Of a stretch of DNA of 64,000 nt, positions 43,496 through 52,190 are shown piece by piece. Below the pieces are notes generated by a model, which was given only the letters and a program-made list of their open reading frames with translations, was not told the origin of the DNA and did not search any database. Location of the stretch: NCBI RefSeq assembly GCF_001672915.1, contig NZ_LZKR01000093.1, positions 1-64,000 on the forward strand, given 5' to 3'. Origin of the DNA: Mycobacterium sp. 1245805.9 (lineage in GTDB: Bacteria > Actinomycetota > Actinomycetes > Mycobacteriales > Mycobacteriaceae). The translations under genes were made by a program, and so were the position numbers. The stretch's first letter is position 1, and each line of letters opens with the position of its first letter.

Positions 43496-43724
43496 CGCGA
43501 GTCGGTCAAAGCGCCCTGACGGAATGATTTTCGATGCCTGTAGCGGATCCTTAACGCGCCTGAAATAATGACCGAGGGCGCCGTCGCTGTAGCCCAAAAC
43601 CTTTGCAGCAAGCCATCATTAATGCCGATAGCGCCCATCACCGATTGGTATTGGATTCGGGTTTGCGCTAGATGCAACGATCCGTGGAAAGCATCGACCG
43701 AACCGATAAACCTGAGGGCCGCCA

Positions 43725-45068
43725 ATGGATGAGGCATTCGCACGCAGAGCACACGGCACCATCATCGAAGGCGTCGGCCGACGTGACTTCGTCCGGGCAG
43801 TCGCGGCCGTCAGCGCCGGCGTCGGTGTCGTCGGCGTCGCGGCAAGTTGCGCCAAAAGCCAGTCGGCGAACCCACTTTCGACTGCGGTCAAGGTTCTACA
43901 GCCTGGCCAGGGCTCGATCACCGGTAACCACTATCTGCATTCGACTCCGGACCAGGTGCTCTGGGGCTACGTCCCCAACGTCCACGCCACGCCGGTGCTG
44001 AGAATGAAGTCAGGAGAAACCCTCACGATCGACACCATTTCGCACGAGGGCATTCTCGAGGACCAGGGGCGCGATCCCGTCGCCTACTTTGGGTCGAAGG
44101 GCGTCCCACGGTACAACGTCCTCGACGATGCCATTGCCGTCGCATCCGAATACCGCCGTACATCACGCGATTTCGACAAAGATGGGCCTCACGTCGTCAC
44201 TGGACCGGTGTTCGTCGAGGGCGCGCAGCCCGGCGATGTGCTCAAGATCGAAACGATAGAGGCGACGCCGCGGGTACCCTACGGCGTCGTATCCAACCGG
44301 CACGGTAAGGGAGCGTTGGCGCGATCCGCCGACGGCGGCGCTCCGGCGGGAATCACCATCCAGGAGGTCATGCCGCCGGTGGGCCAGGATGGTCGGCCCA
44401 ATCCCGATCCGACGAAATACGGCAACGTCTCCACCTTCACCGCCGTCGAGAATGGCCTTGGCGTCATGCACTACGGCACGAGATCGGTGCGGTTTCCCCT
44501 CAATCCCTTCATGGGAATCATGGGCGTCGCCTTCTCTCAGGACTCCGAGCTGACCGCCGCAAGCGCGAACTCGATCCCGCCGACCCTGGGCGGGGGCAAC
44601 ATCGACATCCGGCTCCTCGGCCCGGGCTCCACGTTCTACCTCCCCGTATTCGCCGAAGGCGCGCTTTTCTACGCGGGCGACCCCCACTTGGCGATGGGAA
44701 ACGGTGAAGTCGCGCTAACGGCGATGGAGGGGTCCCTGCGCGGAACGTTCCGCCTCACTGTGTGTAAACCCAAATCCGGCGATGCTCCGTCGGTGGCCTA
44801 CCGCTATCCCTTCGCTGAGACCGCCGACCTGTGGGTGCCGATCGGGCTGTCCGACCCCGATGGCAGCGTCCATGGCCAGATCAGTGACCTCAACGTGGCC
44901 ATGCGTCGCGCCGTCGTCAATGCGCTGGACTTTCTCGAGTTCGACCGGGGGATGGATCGCGCGACCGCCTACGCGTATTTGGCCGCCGCCGCCGACTTCT
45001 CCGTGTCTCAGGTGGTCGATCGCACCGTCGGGATCCACGGTGAGATCACCAAAGCGCACTTCAAGTGA
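43725..45068 (+). CDS. Exported acetamidase/formamidase family protein
   Basis: A 447-residue FmdA/AmdA-family amidase with an export signal. The N-terminus has the twin-arginine motif 'GRRDFVRAVAAVSAGVGVVG' followed by a possible lipobox V-A-A-S-C, so it may be a Tat-exported lipoprotein; cytosolic formamidases lack this. Family motifs are 'EGAQPGDVLKIETIEATPRV', 'NPFMGIMGVAF', 'GGNIDIRLLGPGSTFYLPVF' and 'YAGDPHLAMGNGEVALTAME'. It would release ammonia and an acid from a short amide outside the cytosol. AGGG precedes the ATG by about 8 bp. The 229 bp before it hold no gene I can support. Confidence 0.8.
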   Translation: MDEAFARRAHGTIIEGVGRRDFVRAVAAVSAGVGVVGVAASCAKSQSANPLSTAVKVLQPGQGSITGNHYLHSTPDQVLWGYVPNVHATPVLRMKSGETLTIDTISHEGILEDQGRDPVAYFGSKGVPRYNVLDDAIAVASEYRRTSRDFDKDGPHVVTGPVFVEGAQPGDVLKIETIEATPRVPYGVVSNRHGKGALARSADGGAPAGITIQEVMPPVGQDGRPNPDPTKYGNVSTFTAVENGLGVMHYGTRSVRFPLNPFMGIMGVAFSQDSELTAASANSIPPTLGGGNIDIRLLGPGSTFYLPVFAEGALFYAGDPHLAMGNGEVALTAMEGSLRGTFRLTVCKPKSGDAPSVAYRYPFAETADLWVPIGLSDPDGSVHGQISDLNVAMRRAVVNALDFLEFDRGMDRATAYAYLAAAADFSVSQVVDRTVGIHGEITKAHFK

Positions 45069-45083
45069 TCGGATCGTCCGCCG

Positions 45084-45977
45084 TCAGCCCGCGACGGACG
45101 CGTCGTAGATCGACTGGATCGACTTGTCCAGCGTGGCGTTGAACTGCTCGTCGGACTGGTCGACCGCCAGCCCCTCGGTCAGCGCGCGGCTGAAGCTGGC
45201 GATCAACCCGGTGTTCTTCGCCAGCAGCTCGTTGGCCTCCTCGCGCGAGTAACCGCCGGACAGCGCGACCACCCGCATCACCTTGGGGTGCTCGATCAGG
45301 GGACGGTAGAAGTTGACCTCGGTGGGCAGGCTCAGCTTGATCATCACGCGCTGACCGTCCGGCACGGTTTCGAGTTGCTTGGTGATCTCGTCGCGCAGGA
45401 TGGCCTCGGCCTCGGCCTTGTCCGGGATCGAGATCGTGACCTCGGGCTCGAGGATGGGCACCAGGCCGTGCGACAGCACCTGATGGCCCACCTCGAACTG
45501 CTGGGCGACGATCGCCGCGATGCCCGCCGCGTTGGCCCCGCCGATCACCGACCGTTCCTTGGTGCCGAAGACACCCTTACTCACGGCCCGCTCCAGCAGC
45601 TCGTCCAGTCCGGGCATCGGCTTCATCAGCTGGACGTCGTCGGACGCCTCCGCCAGGCCCTTGTCGATCTTCAGGATGGGCACCACGCCCTTGGTCTCCC
45701 AGAGGTACGTGGTCGACGGCACGCCCTCGATGTCCCGGTCCATGGTTTGCTCGAACAGGATCGCCGCCAGCACCCGGTCGCCGTTGAACGCCGGGGAGGT
45801 GATGATCCGCGAACGCATCTGGTGGATGAGGTCGAACATCTCCGCGTCGGAGGAATACGCGTCCTCTTGAATTCCGTATAGGCGTAGCGCCTTGGGCGTC
45901 GAGCCGCCGCTCTGGTCGAGCGCTGCAATGAACCCCTTGCCCGACGTCATCCGGTCGGCCTGCTGCTGGTTCGGCAT
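45084..45977 (-). CDS. fda: Class I fructose-bisphosphate aldolase
   Basis: A 297-residue Schiff-base aldolase that splits fructose 1,6-bisphosphate in glycolysis and joins the trioses in gluconeogenesis. It belongs to the short bacterial class I type: 'GFIAALDQSGGSTPKALRLY', 'ILFEQTMDRDIEGVPSTTYL', 'GVVPILKIDKGLAE', 'GLVPILEPEVTISIPDKAEA' and the Schiff-base lysine region 'VMIKLSLPTEVNFYRPLIEH'. The end 'VALSGGYSREEANELLAKNT' holds the phosphate-binding loop. GGAG precedes the ATG at 45977. It is a single gene, converging with the formamidase. Mycobacteria usually also carry a class II enzyme elsewhere. Confidence 0.9.
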   Translation of the reverse strand: MPNQQQADRMTSGKGFIAALDQSGGSTPKALRLYGIQEDAYSSDAEMFDLIHQMRSRIITSPAFNGDRVLAAILFEQTMDRDIEGVPSTTYLWETKGVVPILKIDKGLAEASDDVQLMKPMPGLDELLERAVSKGVFGTKERSVIGGANAAGIAAIVAQQFEVGHQVLSHGLVPILEPEVTISIPDKAEAEAILRDEITKQLETVPDGQRVMIKLSLPTEVNFYRPLIEHPKVMRVVALSGGYSREEANELLAKNTGLIASFSRALTEGLAVDQSDEQFNATLDKSIQSIYDASVAG

Positions 45978-46212
45978 GGAACTTCCCCACTCCTTCGTGG
46001 CACTGTCGGGTGCCGATCATATTCGTCCGATCGGGCCGCGAGCGGGCAGGTCGTCCGTCGCCGGTGCACGCCGCGTAGTGCCCCGATCAGCATGATCAGA
46101 CGCTACCGCCGTTACTTTGGCGCGTTTCCAGCGCGTCCACGACCTCTTCGGCGGTGAGAATGGCGCTCGCGTAGCTGGGGATATTGACCTCGAGCGCGGC
46201 GTACACGGAGGA

Positions 46213-47046
46213 CTACAGAAGGCTGGTCCCGGCGTCCACCGGCAGCACGACACCGGTGACATAGCGGGCGGCGTCCGAGGCGAGCCAGACGAGGGCTTCG
46301 CTCACATCGATGGGTTCTACCCAGGGAATGCCAAGGACGGTGTTGGTCCGGAACACCGGCTCGACGTCGGCGAGCCCGGGACGCTCGAGATCGGGCCGGA
46401 ACAGCTCGTACAAACGGTCGTTCCAGACCATGTCGGTGCCCACTATCGATGGGCACATGGCGTTGACCCGAATCTTGTGCTCTCCGAGCTCGAGCGCCAT
46501 CGCCTTCATCAATCCGAGCACGCCGGCCTTGGACGCGACGTAGTTCGCGCAGTTCTGCACCGCTCGGATGCTGACCGCCGAGCTGGTGAACACGATCGAT
46601 CCGCCCCTGCCCGCCTGCAGCATCTGCGGGACGACGGCGCGCACGGTGTTGAACGCGCCGGTGAGGTTTATATCGATCACCTCGCGCCATTCCTCGGGAC
46701 TCAGCTCCCACGCCTTGCCGCCGGACGGGTAGATTCCCGCGTTCACCGACACGATGTCGATCGGCCCAAGCGCGTCGACGGAGTCATCGACGTGGCATTG
46801 CAGATCTCGATAGTCCCGGATGTCTACGACTCGGGCGAACGCCACCCGTCCCGCGTGCTCGACCGCTTTGACGGTGTCCGCGAGATCGGATTCGGTCGCG
46901 CCCGCATACGCCGGGCTGTCAAGGTCGCGGCAGACGTCCAGCAGGACCACATTGGCGCCTTCTTGAGCGAGGCGAATCGCGTGTGAGCGGCCTTGGCCGC
47001 GCGCCGCGCCCGTGACAAGCGCGGTGCGGCCGATGAATTCGAACAC
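46213..47046 (-). CDS. Mycofactocin-coupled SDR family oxidoreductase
   Basis: A 277-residue SDR of the mycofactocin-dependent type (TIGR03971-like), which holds NAD so tightly that the peptide cofactor mycofactocin is needed to take its electrons. The diagnostic features are '[20 protein letters not shown]', the insert 'YELFRPDLERPGLADVEPVF' and 'GIPWVEPIDVSEALVWLASD' near the end. The catalytic Ser is in 'IVFTSSAVSIRAVQNC' and Tyr/Lys in 'ANYVASKAGVLGL'. It starts 2 bp after the GMC oxidoreductase stop and is co-transcribed with it. An alcohol substrate is likely. Confidence 0.85.
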   Translation of the reverse strand: MFEFIGRTALVTGAARGQGRSHAIRLAQEGANVVLLDVCRDLDSPAYAGATESDLADTVKAVEHAGRVAFARVVDIRDYRDLQCHVDDSVDALGPIDIVSVNAGIYPSGGKAWELSPEEWREVIDINLTGAFNTVRAVVPQMLQAGRGGSIVFTSSAVSIRAVQNCANYVASKAGVLGLMKAMALELGEHKIRVNAMCPSIVGTDMVWNDRLYELFRPDLERPGLADVEPVFRTNTVLGIPWVEPIDVSEALVWLASDAARYVTGVVLPVDAGTSLL

Positions 47047-47048
47047 CG

Positions 47049-48653
47049 TCAGGCTCCCTTCGCGTGGTCGGCGACGATCATTTCCGCGGCGCGCTCACCG
47101 ATGACCACGCACGGGGCCATGGTGTTGCCCGTGGTGATCCGCGGCATGATCGACGCGTCGGCGACGCGCAGGTTCTCGATCCCGTAGACGCGCAGAGAAC
47201 CGTCGACGACAGACTCCGAGTCGCGTCCCATCCGTGCGGTGCCACTCTGATGCCAGTAGCTGGTGGCGGCGGTACGGACGAAGTCCTCGAGCTCGCGGCC
47301 CTTCAGGTTGCCGGGCATCACCTCGCGAGTGACGAATGGGCCGAGCGGTGCCGAGTTGCCGATCTCACGGCACAGCTCCACCGCTGCGATAGCCGCCTTG
47401 AGGTCCTCCGACTCGCCGAAAGTGTTGGCGTCGATGTGTATTGGGTCGTGCGGATGAGGTCCGGAAAGGCGCAGCCGACCCCGGCTTTTGGGGTGCGCAA
47501 CGCCGGCGACCAGCGTCCACCCGCTCGACGGGAGCCCGTAGCGGGCGATGGCCTCCTCACTCATGGAGATGGGCACCTCGGCCTGGCAGATGAACACGTC
47601 GGGCGTGTCGGAGTCGGACATCGACCCATAGACCGTGGCCTCGGACATCGTGTTACGCGGCGGCAGCGGCACCCGGTCCTGCCACACACAGCACAACGCG
47701 ACGTGATCCTGCAGATTGCGGCCCACGCCCGGAAGATGGTGGCGAACGGGTATTCCGGCCCTTCGCAGCTCGGCCTCGTCACCGATGCCGGAGCACATCA
47801 ACACCTTCGGCGTGTGGATAGCTCCCAAAGAAAGCACGACCTCCGATCCGGCCCCGATGGACAGCTGTGCGCCGCGGTAGGAAACCTCCACACCGGTGGC
47901 GCGGTTGCCGTCGAACACGACACGCGTCACGAGCGCGTCGGTGAGCACCGTCAGGTTTGGTCGGTCCATCAGCGGATAGGTGTAGGACCGGAATACCGAC
48001 TCCCGCTTGCCGTTCCGGGCTCGGATGTCCTCGATCGCGGCTCCGCCGCGCCCTTCCATCATGCGCCCGTTCGGATTCTCGAAGGTCGGGATGCCGATCG
48101 AACTCGCGGCCATCAAGGTGGCCGGCGCCAACGGACTCGGGTCGGGGGCCGGCTGCACGAACACCGGACCCCCGGTGCCGCGGTAGTCAGGGTCGGCGGC
48201 ACCGTGCCAATCCTCGATGCGGCGATATGTGTCGAGGACCGCACGATACCCCCAGCCCGGGTCGCCAGCCTCGTCGGCGAAGAAGTCCCAGTCGTTTTGG
48301 TGTCCCCGCGCCCAGCACATGACGTTGATGCTGGACCCGCCGCCCAGCACCTTCCCCATCGACATCGACAGGGAGCGTCCGTTGAGGCGCGGATTGGGCA
48401 AAGCGCGAAATGCCCAATCACGCTCACTGCCAAGGTTTGTCGGCCATTGATTCGCTTCGGTGACGGCCGGCACCTCATCGTCACCACCTGCCTCCACCAA
48501 CAGCACGCTGGCGGCCGGGTTCTCCGCCAGGCGCCGGGCGACCACCGAGCCTGATGAGCCCGCTCCGCAGACGATGAAGTCGTAGTTGGGTTTCAGCGAG
48601 GCCGTGAGGCGTCTTTGATTGGCGCGGACGCGCTCGGAAAAATCGTCGTTCAC
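47049..48653 (-). CDS. GMC family (glucose-methanol-choline) oxidoreductase
   Basis: A 534-residue FAD-dependent alcohol oxidoreductase. The FAD site is 'YDFIVCGAGSSGSVVARRLA', GMC signature 1 is 'GKVLGGGSSINVMCWARGHQ' and signature 2 is 'GAIHTPKVLMCSGIGDEAEL'. The catalytic His lies in 'TSYWHQSGTARMGRDSESVV', and the C-terminus is 'TGNTMAPCVVIGERAAEMIV'. I chose the GTG at 48653, which has GGAAG at good distance; an ATG at 48683 is possible. Its neighbour is a mycofactocin-coupled SDR, and mycofactocin systems use a GMC enzyme (MftG) for re-oxidation, so a functional link is plausible but unproven. Confidence 0.85.
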   Translation of the reverse strand: MNDDFSERVRANQRRLTASLKPNYDFIVCGAGSSGSVVARRLAENPAASVLLVEAGGDDEVPAVTEANQWPTNLGSERDWAFRALPNPRLNGRSLSMSMGKVLGGGSSINVMCWARGHQNDWDFFADEAGDPGWGYRAVLDTYRRIEDWHGAADPDYRGTGGPVFVQPAPDPSPLAPATLMAASSIGIPTFENPNGRMMEGRGGAAIEDIRARNGKRESVFRSYTYPLMDRPNLTVLTDALVTRVVFDGNRATGVEVSYRGAQLSIGAGSEVVLSLGAIHTPKVLMCSGIGDEAELRRAGIPVRHHLPGVGRNLQDHVALCCVWQDRVPLPPRNTMSEATVYGSMSDSDTPDVFICQAEVPISMSEEAIARYGLPSSGWTLVAGVAHPKSRGRLRLSGPHPHDPIHIDANTFGESEDLKAAIAAVELCREIGNSAPLGPFVTREVMPGNLKGRELEDFVRTAATSYWHQSGTARMGRDSESVVDGSLRVYGIENLRVADASIMPRITTGNTMAPCVVIGERAAEMIVADHAKGA

Positions 48654-48797
48654 TTTCCTACTTCCTGAATATGGTTTCTGCATCCAGCATTTCGCCCGCG
48701 GCGCAAGGCATCCAGGCCGCGGTCTTACTGGTAGGGCCGCAGTCAGCCAGCAACACGGCCGACTAAACCGCTTGTAGCGCAGCGAATCTAAGACAAG

Positions 48798-49628
48798 TTA
48801 CGAGGTCGGCTGGGCGATGCCCGAGAGCAACCGCAGCCGCTCCTCCGAGGGCGTTCCGGGCTCGGCATAGTAGGTAACCAGCGCCTGGCACGTTTCGGGC
48901 AGCCGGAATGCCCGGTAGCGCAACTCAAGCGGGCCAAGCTGCGGGTGGTTGATCAATGCCGGGCCGCTTGTCTTTTGTTTGACGTCCTGGCGAGCCCACA
49001 ACGTGCTGAACCGGTGGCTGCCGATGGAGAGCTCACCGATGAGCGACTGCAGTTCGGGATCATCGGGGTTTTCTTCGCCGATGTTGAACCGCAGCCAGGA
49101 CACCAAGATCTCGGTGACGTAGTCCCAGTTGGGTATCCACGCGCGCAAGTCAGGTTCCAAGAAGACGGCCCGCAGCTGATTCACCCCGGGCGCGAAGTGG
49201 GGCATCAGAGCCCGCGCCATCGGGTTGGCGACGAGGACGGTCATCTGCCGGCCCACGACATACGCCGGCGTGAGTGGCCAACTGTCGATCAGTGTCTGAA
49301 GACCCGGATCGGCTTTCTCCGCGGAAACCGAGCCGCGCTGCCTGCGGCGAGGGGCGGGGCGAGCCAGGCTGCGCATGTACTCGGTGGCGTCGTCGTTGAG
49401 CTGCAACGCGCTGGCGAGGCCCTCGAGCACCTGATCCGAAGGTTGGCGTTCCCGGCCTTGCTCGAGCCGCAGGTAATACTCGGAGCTGATGCCGGCCAGC
49501 ATCGCGACTTCCTCGCGGCGCAGCCCCGCCACCCGCCGACGCTCACCCTCCGCGAGCCCCACGTCGGCCGGTTTCAGCAGGTCGCGGCGGGCCCGCAGAA
49601 ACGTCGCCAAAGCTTGCCGGTCAGGCAT
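48798..49628 (-). CDS. Helix-turn-helix regulator with MmyB-like ligand-binding domain
   Basis: A 276-residue XRE-family regulator. The HTH is 'RRVAGLRREEVAMLAGISSE' followed by 'YYLRLEQGRERQPSDQVLEG'. The C-terminal domain is the MmyB-like (MLTR) PAS-type ligand domain with 'VGRQMTVLVANPMARALMPH' and 'LRAVFLEPDLRAWIPNWDYV', ending in 'LPETCQALVTYYAEPGTPSE'. This family is common in actinobacteria and can bind fatty acids in its ligand pocket. It lies 144 bp upstream of the GMC/SDR pair on the same strand, so it may regulate them. No operator was recognised. Confidence 0.85.
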   Translation of the reverse strand: MPDRQALATFLRARRDLLKPADVGLAEGERRRVAGLRREEVAMLAGISSEYYLRLEQGRERQPSDQVLEGLASALQLNDDATEYMRSLARPAPRRRQRGSVSAEKADPGLQTLIDSWPLTPAYVVGRQMTVLVANPMARALMPHFAPGVNQLRAVFLEPDLRAWIPNWDYVTEILVSWLRFNIGEENPDDPELQSLIGELSIGSHRFSTLWARQDVKQKTSGPALINHPQLGPLELRYRAFRLPETCQALVTYYAEPGTPSEERLRLLSGIAQPTS

Positions 49629-49691
49629 AAACCGACGATAGCCGCGTCGGGCCGCCTCAGGGTGACCGCGTTACTACCAGGATCGGCGCCG

Positions 49692-50270
49692 TCAGCGGGA
49701 GCCTCGACCACGTTTGGTGGGCCACAGCGCCATGCGATCGAGCAGCCCGTCCCGCAGCCCCAGCGTGTGAAACAGCACCGCGCAGACGTGGGCGGTGAAC
49801 GTCAGGAAGAGGAGGAAGGCGAAGACGTTGTGGGCCTGCCGGAGCACCGCGTAGAGATCGAGGTTGTGCGGCGCGATGCCGGGCAGGCGCAGCGGACCCG
49901 CCATGGTGATAGGGAACCGCGCCGCCGACAGCATTGCCCACCCGACCAGGGGCTGTAGCAGCAACAGCGCGTACAGCATGTACTCCGACCATGACGCGAC
50001 GCGGCGTTCGGCGCGGCTCATCGTGGCGAGGAAGGGTGGCAGTCGGTGGGTGAGCCGGTTCACCAGGCGCACCACGGCGAACGCGAGGATCAGCACCCCC
50101 AGCGGGCGGTGGATGGACAGCAGCAGCGGGTAGTAGCTCAGCGAAGCGATCATTGTCACCCCGATCAGCAGCTGGACGATGACCATCGGCGCCATCAGCC
50201 AGTGCAGGATCCGGGAGGGGAGGGCGAAACGCGTTGGGGTTCCTGTGGTTTCGCTTGCGGTGCCAGTCAT
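49692..50270 (-). CDS. Cytochrome b561-family protein
   Basis: A 192-residue di-haem cytochrome b561 with four membrane helices. Candidate haem ligands are His23 in 'SRILHWLMAPMVIVQLLIG', His in 'LLLSIHRPLGVLILAFAVV', and two His in 'VLRQAHNVFAFLLFLTFTAH'. It passes electrons across the inner membrane between quinol and a periplasmic partner. Its ATG overlaps the stop of the catalase-like gene by 4 bp, so the two form a coupled redox pair, as seen with SrpA-type catalases in proteobacteria. Confidence 0.85.
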   Translation of the reverse strand: MTGTASETTGTPTRFALPSRILHWLMAPMVIVQLLIGVTMIASLSYYPLLLSIHRPLGVLILAFAVVRLVNRLTHRLPPFLATMSRAERRVASWSEYMLYALLLLQPLVGWAMLSAARFPITMAGPLRLPGIAPHNLDLYAVLRQAHNVFAFLLFLTFTAHVCAVLFHTLGLRDGLLDRMALWPTKRGRGSR

Positions 50271-51397
50271 GACAGCACCTTGGTGACGTTGACCTCGCTG
50301 GGCGACTTGGGCTCCTCGGCGCGGCGGGTGAAGGAGCGCGCGTAGACGGCTGATCTCGCCGGCGGCAGGGGGTCGTCCGATGCGGTGATGCCGTCCGGCA
50401 GGACCAGCGGGTCGAAGTTGATGTCGCGCGCGTTGCCGGCTTCCTCGGTCTGCACCGCCGTGATGGTGATGGTGCCGGCGTCGATGGTCCGCCGCGACTG
50501 CGGCCACGGCTTGGTGGCGTCGTGGGTCGGATCGCCCGGCTCGCCGACGGTGAGGACCAGCCGCCAACTCAGCGGCCGCTGCGACGCCGCGCGGATGAGG
50601 TCGTCGAAAAGGTAGTCCTTGCCGTGCGCCGGCTGCGGGGCCCCGCTGCCGTCGGCGTCCTGCGGGACCGCCGACCAGCGCACCGGGACGGTGGCGCCGG
50701 CGGTGTTGGTGAACCAGAACGCGTTCAGCCCGTAAAACGTGCTGTCCGCGAATCCCGCGGTGGGCGGGGACTGCTTGATGATCTTCATCGCGGCGACGGT
50801 TTCGGGATGGCGATCGAGGAACGCGGCCAGCTTTTGCGGGTCGGGCTTGCCCGTTTCGGGCAGCGGCTTGGACGCGAGCAACCGCTCGTAAAACCCCTCC
50901 GGGGTGCTGTCCGTGAAGACGGGGAAGTTGATCATCGCGGTGCGCCACTGCTGCCCGTCGGCCTCGAACAGCAGCCCGAGGCCGCGGACGGTGTCGGGTT
51001 TGTCCGCCTGGTCCGGCAGGCCGCCGCCCAGCGAGAACCGTCCGACGACCGGAACGGTGCCGGGCCGGAAGACCGCCGCCCGGCAGATGGCCGCGCCCGC
51101 CCCGTTGCTCGCAAAAGATCCCGTTGCGCTGAGCCCTTTGGCGTGGTTTCGCCGAAACCCGTCGTGGCGGCCGAAGACGTGTTCGAAGCGATCGGCGAAC
51201 CGGGGTGGGGTGAGCGTGTCCGGCCGCAGCCAGCCGCCGGCATAGGCAAACCCGCCCACGTCCACCGCCGCGAAACCGGCGACGGCGCCCATGCCGAGCA
51301 GTGCGGCCCGCCGGTTCAGCGCGAAGCGACGGGGAGGTTCGGGCTTGGTCGTGTCAACGTCGTCGTCCGGGGCACCATCCTGACCACCGGCCTCCAT
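50267..51397 (-). CDS. Exported catalase-family peroxidase (SrpA/KatA-like short form)
   Basis: A 376-residue haem protein of the short catalase family. The N-terminus carries a Tat-like signal, 'RFALNRRAALLGMGAVAGFA'. The catalytic His is in 'RRNHAKGLSATGSFASNGAG', followed by 'VVGRFSLGGGLPDQADKPDT' and 'MINFPVFTDSTPEGFYERLL'. It lacks the C-terminal part of full-size catalases. It would break down peroxide outside the cytosol using electrons from the b561 partner. I chose the ATG at 51397, with GGA in 'GAAAGGACGG' upstream; a longer frame exists but has no signal. Divergent from the STAS gene across 390 bp. Confidence 0.8.
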   Translation of the reverse strand: MEAGGQDGAPDDDVDTTKPEPPRRFALNRRAALLGMGAVAGFAAVDVGGFAYAGGWLRPDTLTPPRFADRFEHVFGRHDGFRRNHAKGLSATGSFASNGAGAAICRAAVFRPGTVPVVGRFSLGGGLPDQADKPDTVRGLGLLFEADGQQWRTAMINFPVFTDSTPEGFYERLLASKPLPETGKPDPQKLAAFLDRHPETVAAMKIIKQSPPTAGFADSTFYGLNAFWFTNTAGATVPVRWSAVPQDADGSGAPQPAHGKDYLFDDLIRAASQRPLSWRLVLTVGEPGDPTHDATKPWPQSRRTIDAGTITITAVQTEEAGNARDINFDPLVLPDGITASDDPLPPARSAVYARSFTRRAEEPKSPSEVNVTKVLS

Positions 51398-51787
51398 GCC
51401 TACCGTCCTTTCCCGCTTTTCCGGCCAAGCCGCGCAGCCTGGGAACGACACTCGGTGGACGCAATTCATCCACCTGGGGCTGCCGTGCGCAACACATGCG
51501 GCGGTCCTCGCGCACATTGCGACCACGTCGGGGCGCCGAAATTCGTTCAGCCGTCGCCTACTGACAACGGATGTTGCAAGCGCATCGCTCGGGGCTGGAG
51601 CAGCGGTGTCGATGTCCCGTGGCTTAGGATCGGATGATCACGTGCGGTTGCGCTCCGCCTAGCGGCGCAGGATCGATGGAGTGTTTGTCCTCTGTAAGGC
51701 GTGTTACGCGGGTTGAGTCGACAGCCCCGGCTTGGCAGTAGCTGTTGATTTCTCGGTCCCGCACCGGGCGAATGTGAGTGATGAACC
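51398..51787. other. 390-bp intergenic region between catalase-like and STAS genes
   Basis: No gene is supported here. Open frames on both strands are short, overlap one another and lack family features. The region should hold two divergent promoters; TAGGAT near 51629 is a possible -10, but no -35 or strong dyad was recognised. Confidence 0.5.
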
Positions 51788-52186
51788 ATGATCGAACAAT
51801 CCGGCGATTCGGCCGATCCGATAGCCTTCGAGGTAGGAAAACGCCAGGTAGACCAGACGGTCGTATTGACCGTCTCGGGTGAAGTGGACATGCTCAGCGC
51901 GCCGCAACTCGCCGAGGCGATCCACACCGAGCTGGCCACCGGACCCGCGGGGCTGGTCGTCGACCTGTCGAAAGTGGATTTTCTGGCCTCGGCCGGGATG
52001 ACCGTCCTGGTATCCGCGCAGGCCGACGTCGCGCCGCCTACCCAATTCGCGGTAGTCGCGAATGGGCCGGCCACCAGCAGGCCGATCAAGCTGATGGGGT
52101 TGGACAACGTGTTGTCGCTGCACAGCACGCTCGATAGCGCGCTGTGCCGTGTTTCCGACGGCTCCACCTCTGACGAGCTCGCCTGA
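51788..52186 (+). CDS. STAS domain protein, anti-anti-sigma factor-like
   Basis: A 132-residue single STAS domain. The core strands are 'VVLTVSGEVDMLSAPQLAEA' and 'GLVVDLSKVDFLASAGMTVL', the second containing the Ser that anti-sigma kinases phosphorylate (here in F-L-A-S-A-G). Proteins of this kind bind anti-sigma factors of the SigF group and free the sigma factor under stress. No kinase or sigma gene is adjacent, so its partner is elsewhere. It converges with the phosphotransferase gene. Confidence 0.85.
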   Translation: MIEQSGDSADPIAFEVGKRQVDQTVVLTVSGEVDMLSAPQLAEAIHTELATGPAGLVVDLSKVDFLASAGMTVLVSAQADVAPPTQFAVVANGPATSRPIKLMGLDNVLSLHSTLDSALCRVSDGSTSDELA

Positions 52187-52190
52187 CGCG

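Noticed and set aside
46017..46262. An 81-codon frame after the mycofactocin-coupled SDR
   Set aside because: Serine/arginine-rich shadow overlapping the end of the SDR gene, with no homology pattern.
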